From Paenibacillus montaniterrae (GTDB lineage Bacteria > Bacillota > Bacilli > Paenibacillales > Paenibacillaceae): a stretch of 64,000 nt of DNA. The position numbers and the translations under genes are program-made. The stretch lies in the NCBI RefSeq assembly GCF_018403185.1, contig NZ_BOSE01000006.1, positions 124,001-188,000 of the forward strand, read 5' to 3'. The notes below the pieces were generated by a model that saw only the letters and a program-made list of their open reading frames with translations, had not been told where the DNA came from and made no database searches. Of the stretch, positions 63,881-64,000 are shown piece by piece (the first letter of the stretch is position 1; each line of letters opens with the position of its first letter).

Positions 63881-63932
63881 AACCCGTTTTCGAGCCAAGC
63901 AGCTTACGCTGCCTCCGACTCGAAAACGGGTT
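63881..63932 (+). terminator. Intrinsic terminator
   Basis: A 14-bp perfect stem AACCCGTTTTCGAG/CTCGAAAACGGGTT is followed by TT, with an inner GCAGC/GCTGC pairing. The bases from 63933 to the window end show no feature. Confidence 0.9.
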
Positions 63933-64000
63933 TTAGCTAATCATTTATAGTCTTGCCTGCATTATGACAATTATAGTTATATGAAGTTACTGCCAAAGCT

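Overview
The window looks like chromosomal DNA of a Paenibacillus-type Firmicute. The signs are SLH-domain surface proteins, a modular GH10 xylanase, many CUT1 sugar ABC transporters paired with YesM/YesN two-component systems, LCP, YtrA-type GntR, YdjO and Csp proteins, AGGAGG-type ribosome sites with frequent GTG/TTG starts, and CcpA-type cre sites. No rRNA, tRNA, CRISPR array, prophage or complete transposase was seen.

Layout. 1-4.6 kb: two sugar permeases (one cut by the window edge), divergent from a YesM/YesN pair. 4.6-5.7 kb: an LCP protein. 5.9-12.8 kb: YesM-YesN-SBP-permease-permease of the LplABC type. 13-15.9 kb: an OmpR-type two-component system with a lipoprotein. 16-17 kb: a gene remnant and a tandem array of a roughly 186-bp repeat. 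16.9-24.1 kb: a second YesM-YesN-SBP-permease-permease cluster with an SGNH esterase, a perfect cre site, and another copy of the repeat carrying a 161-bp MITE. 24.3-27.3 kb: a compact locus with a double-glycine bacteriocin-like peptide, a small membrane protein and a DUF5085-like protein, divergent from a YtrA-type GntR regulator and a DUF5808/PH membrane protein. The divergent promoters share a 23-bp perfect palindrome. 27.4-29.1 kb: an NAD(P)H oxidoreductase and an AraC regulator. 29.3-35 kb: a 1892-residue SLH protein with 12 near-identical Big_4 repeats. 35.3-42.9 kb: a peptide-type ABC transporter with a fused double ATPase, N-terminally extended permeases and a binding protein that appears circularly permuted. 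42.9-43.5 kb: the third repeat array. 43.4-48.4 kb: a ROK regulator, a split chromate transporter, a DUF421 protein, a CheB-like protein lacking its catalytic serine and phosphoacceptor, and a small XRE regulator. 48.5-58 kb: a probable pentitol cluster (ROK, SBP and two permeases divergent from polyol dehydrogenase, ribulokinase and transketolase). 58.3-62.2 kb: an SLH-anchored xylanase with a cre-like site. 62.3-63.9 kb: YdjO-like, Csp and DUF2306 proteins.

How it works together. Most of the window senses, imports and breaks down plant-derived sugars: xylan cut at the cell surface, oligosaccharides imported by CUT1 systems under YesM/YesN and CcpA control, and pentitols fed into the pentose phosphate pathway. 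Hairpins sit at all three complete SBP-permease junctions, probably to keep SBP expression above permease expression. The items most worth following are the bacteriocin-like divergent locus, the covarying structured repeats, the permuted binding protein and the pseudo-CheB.
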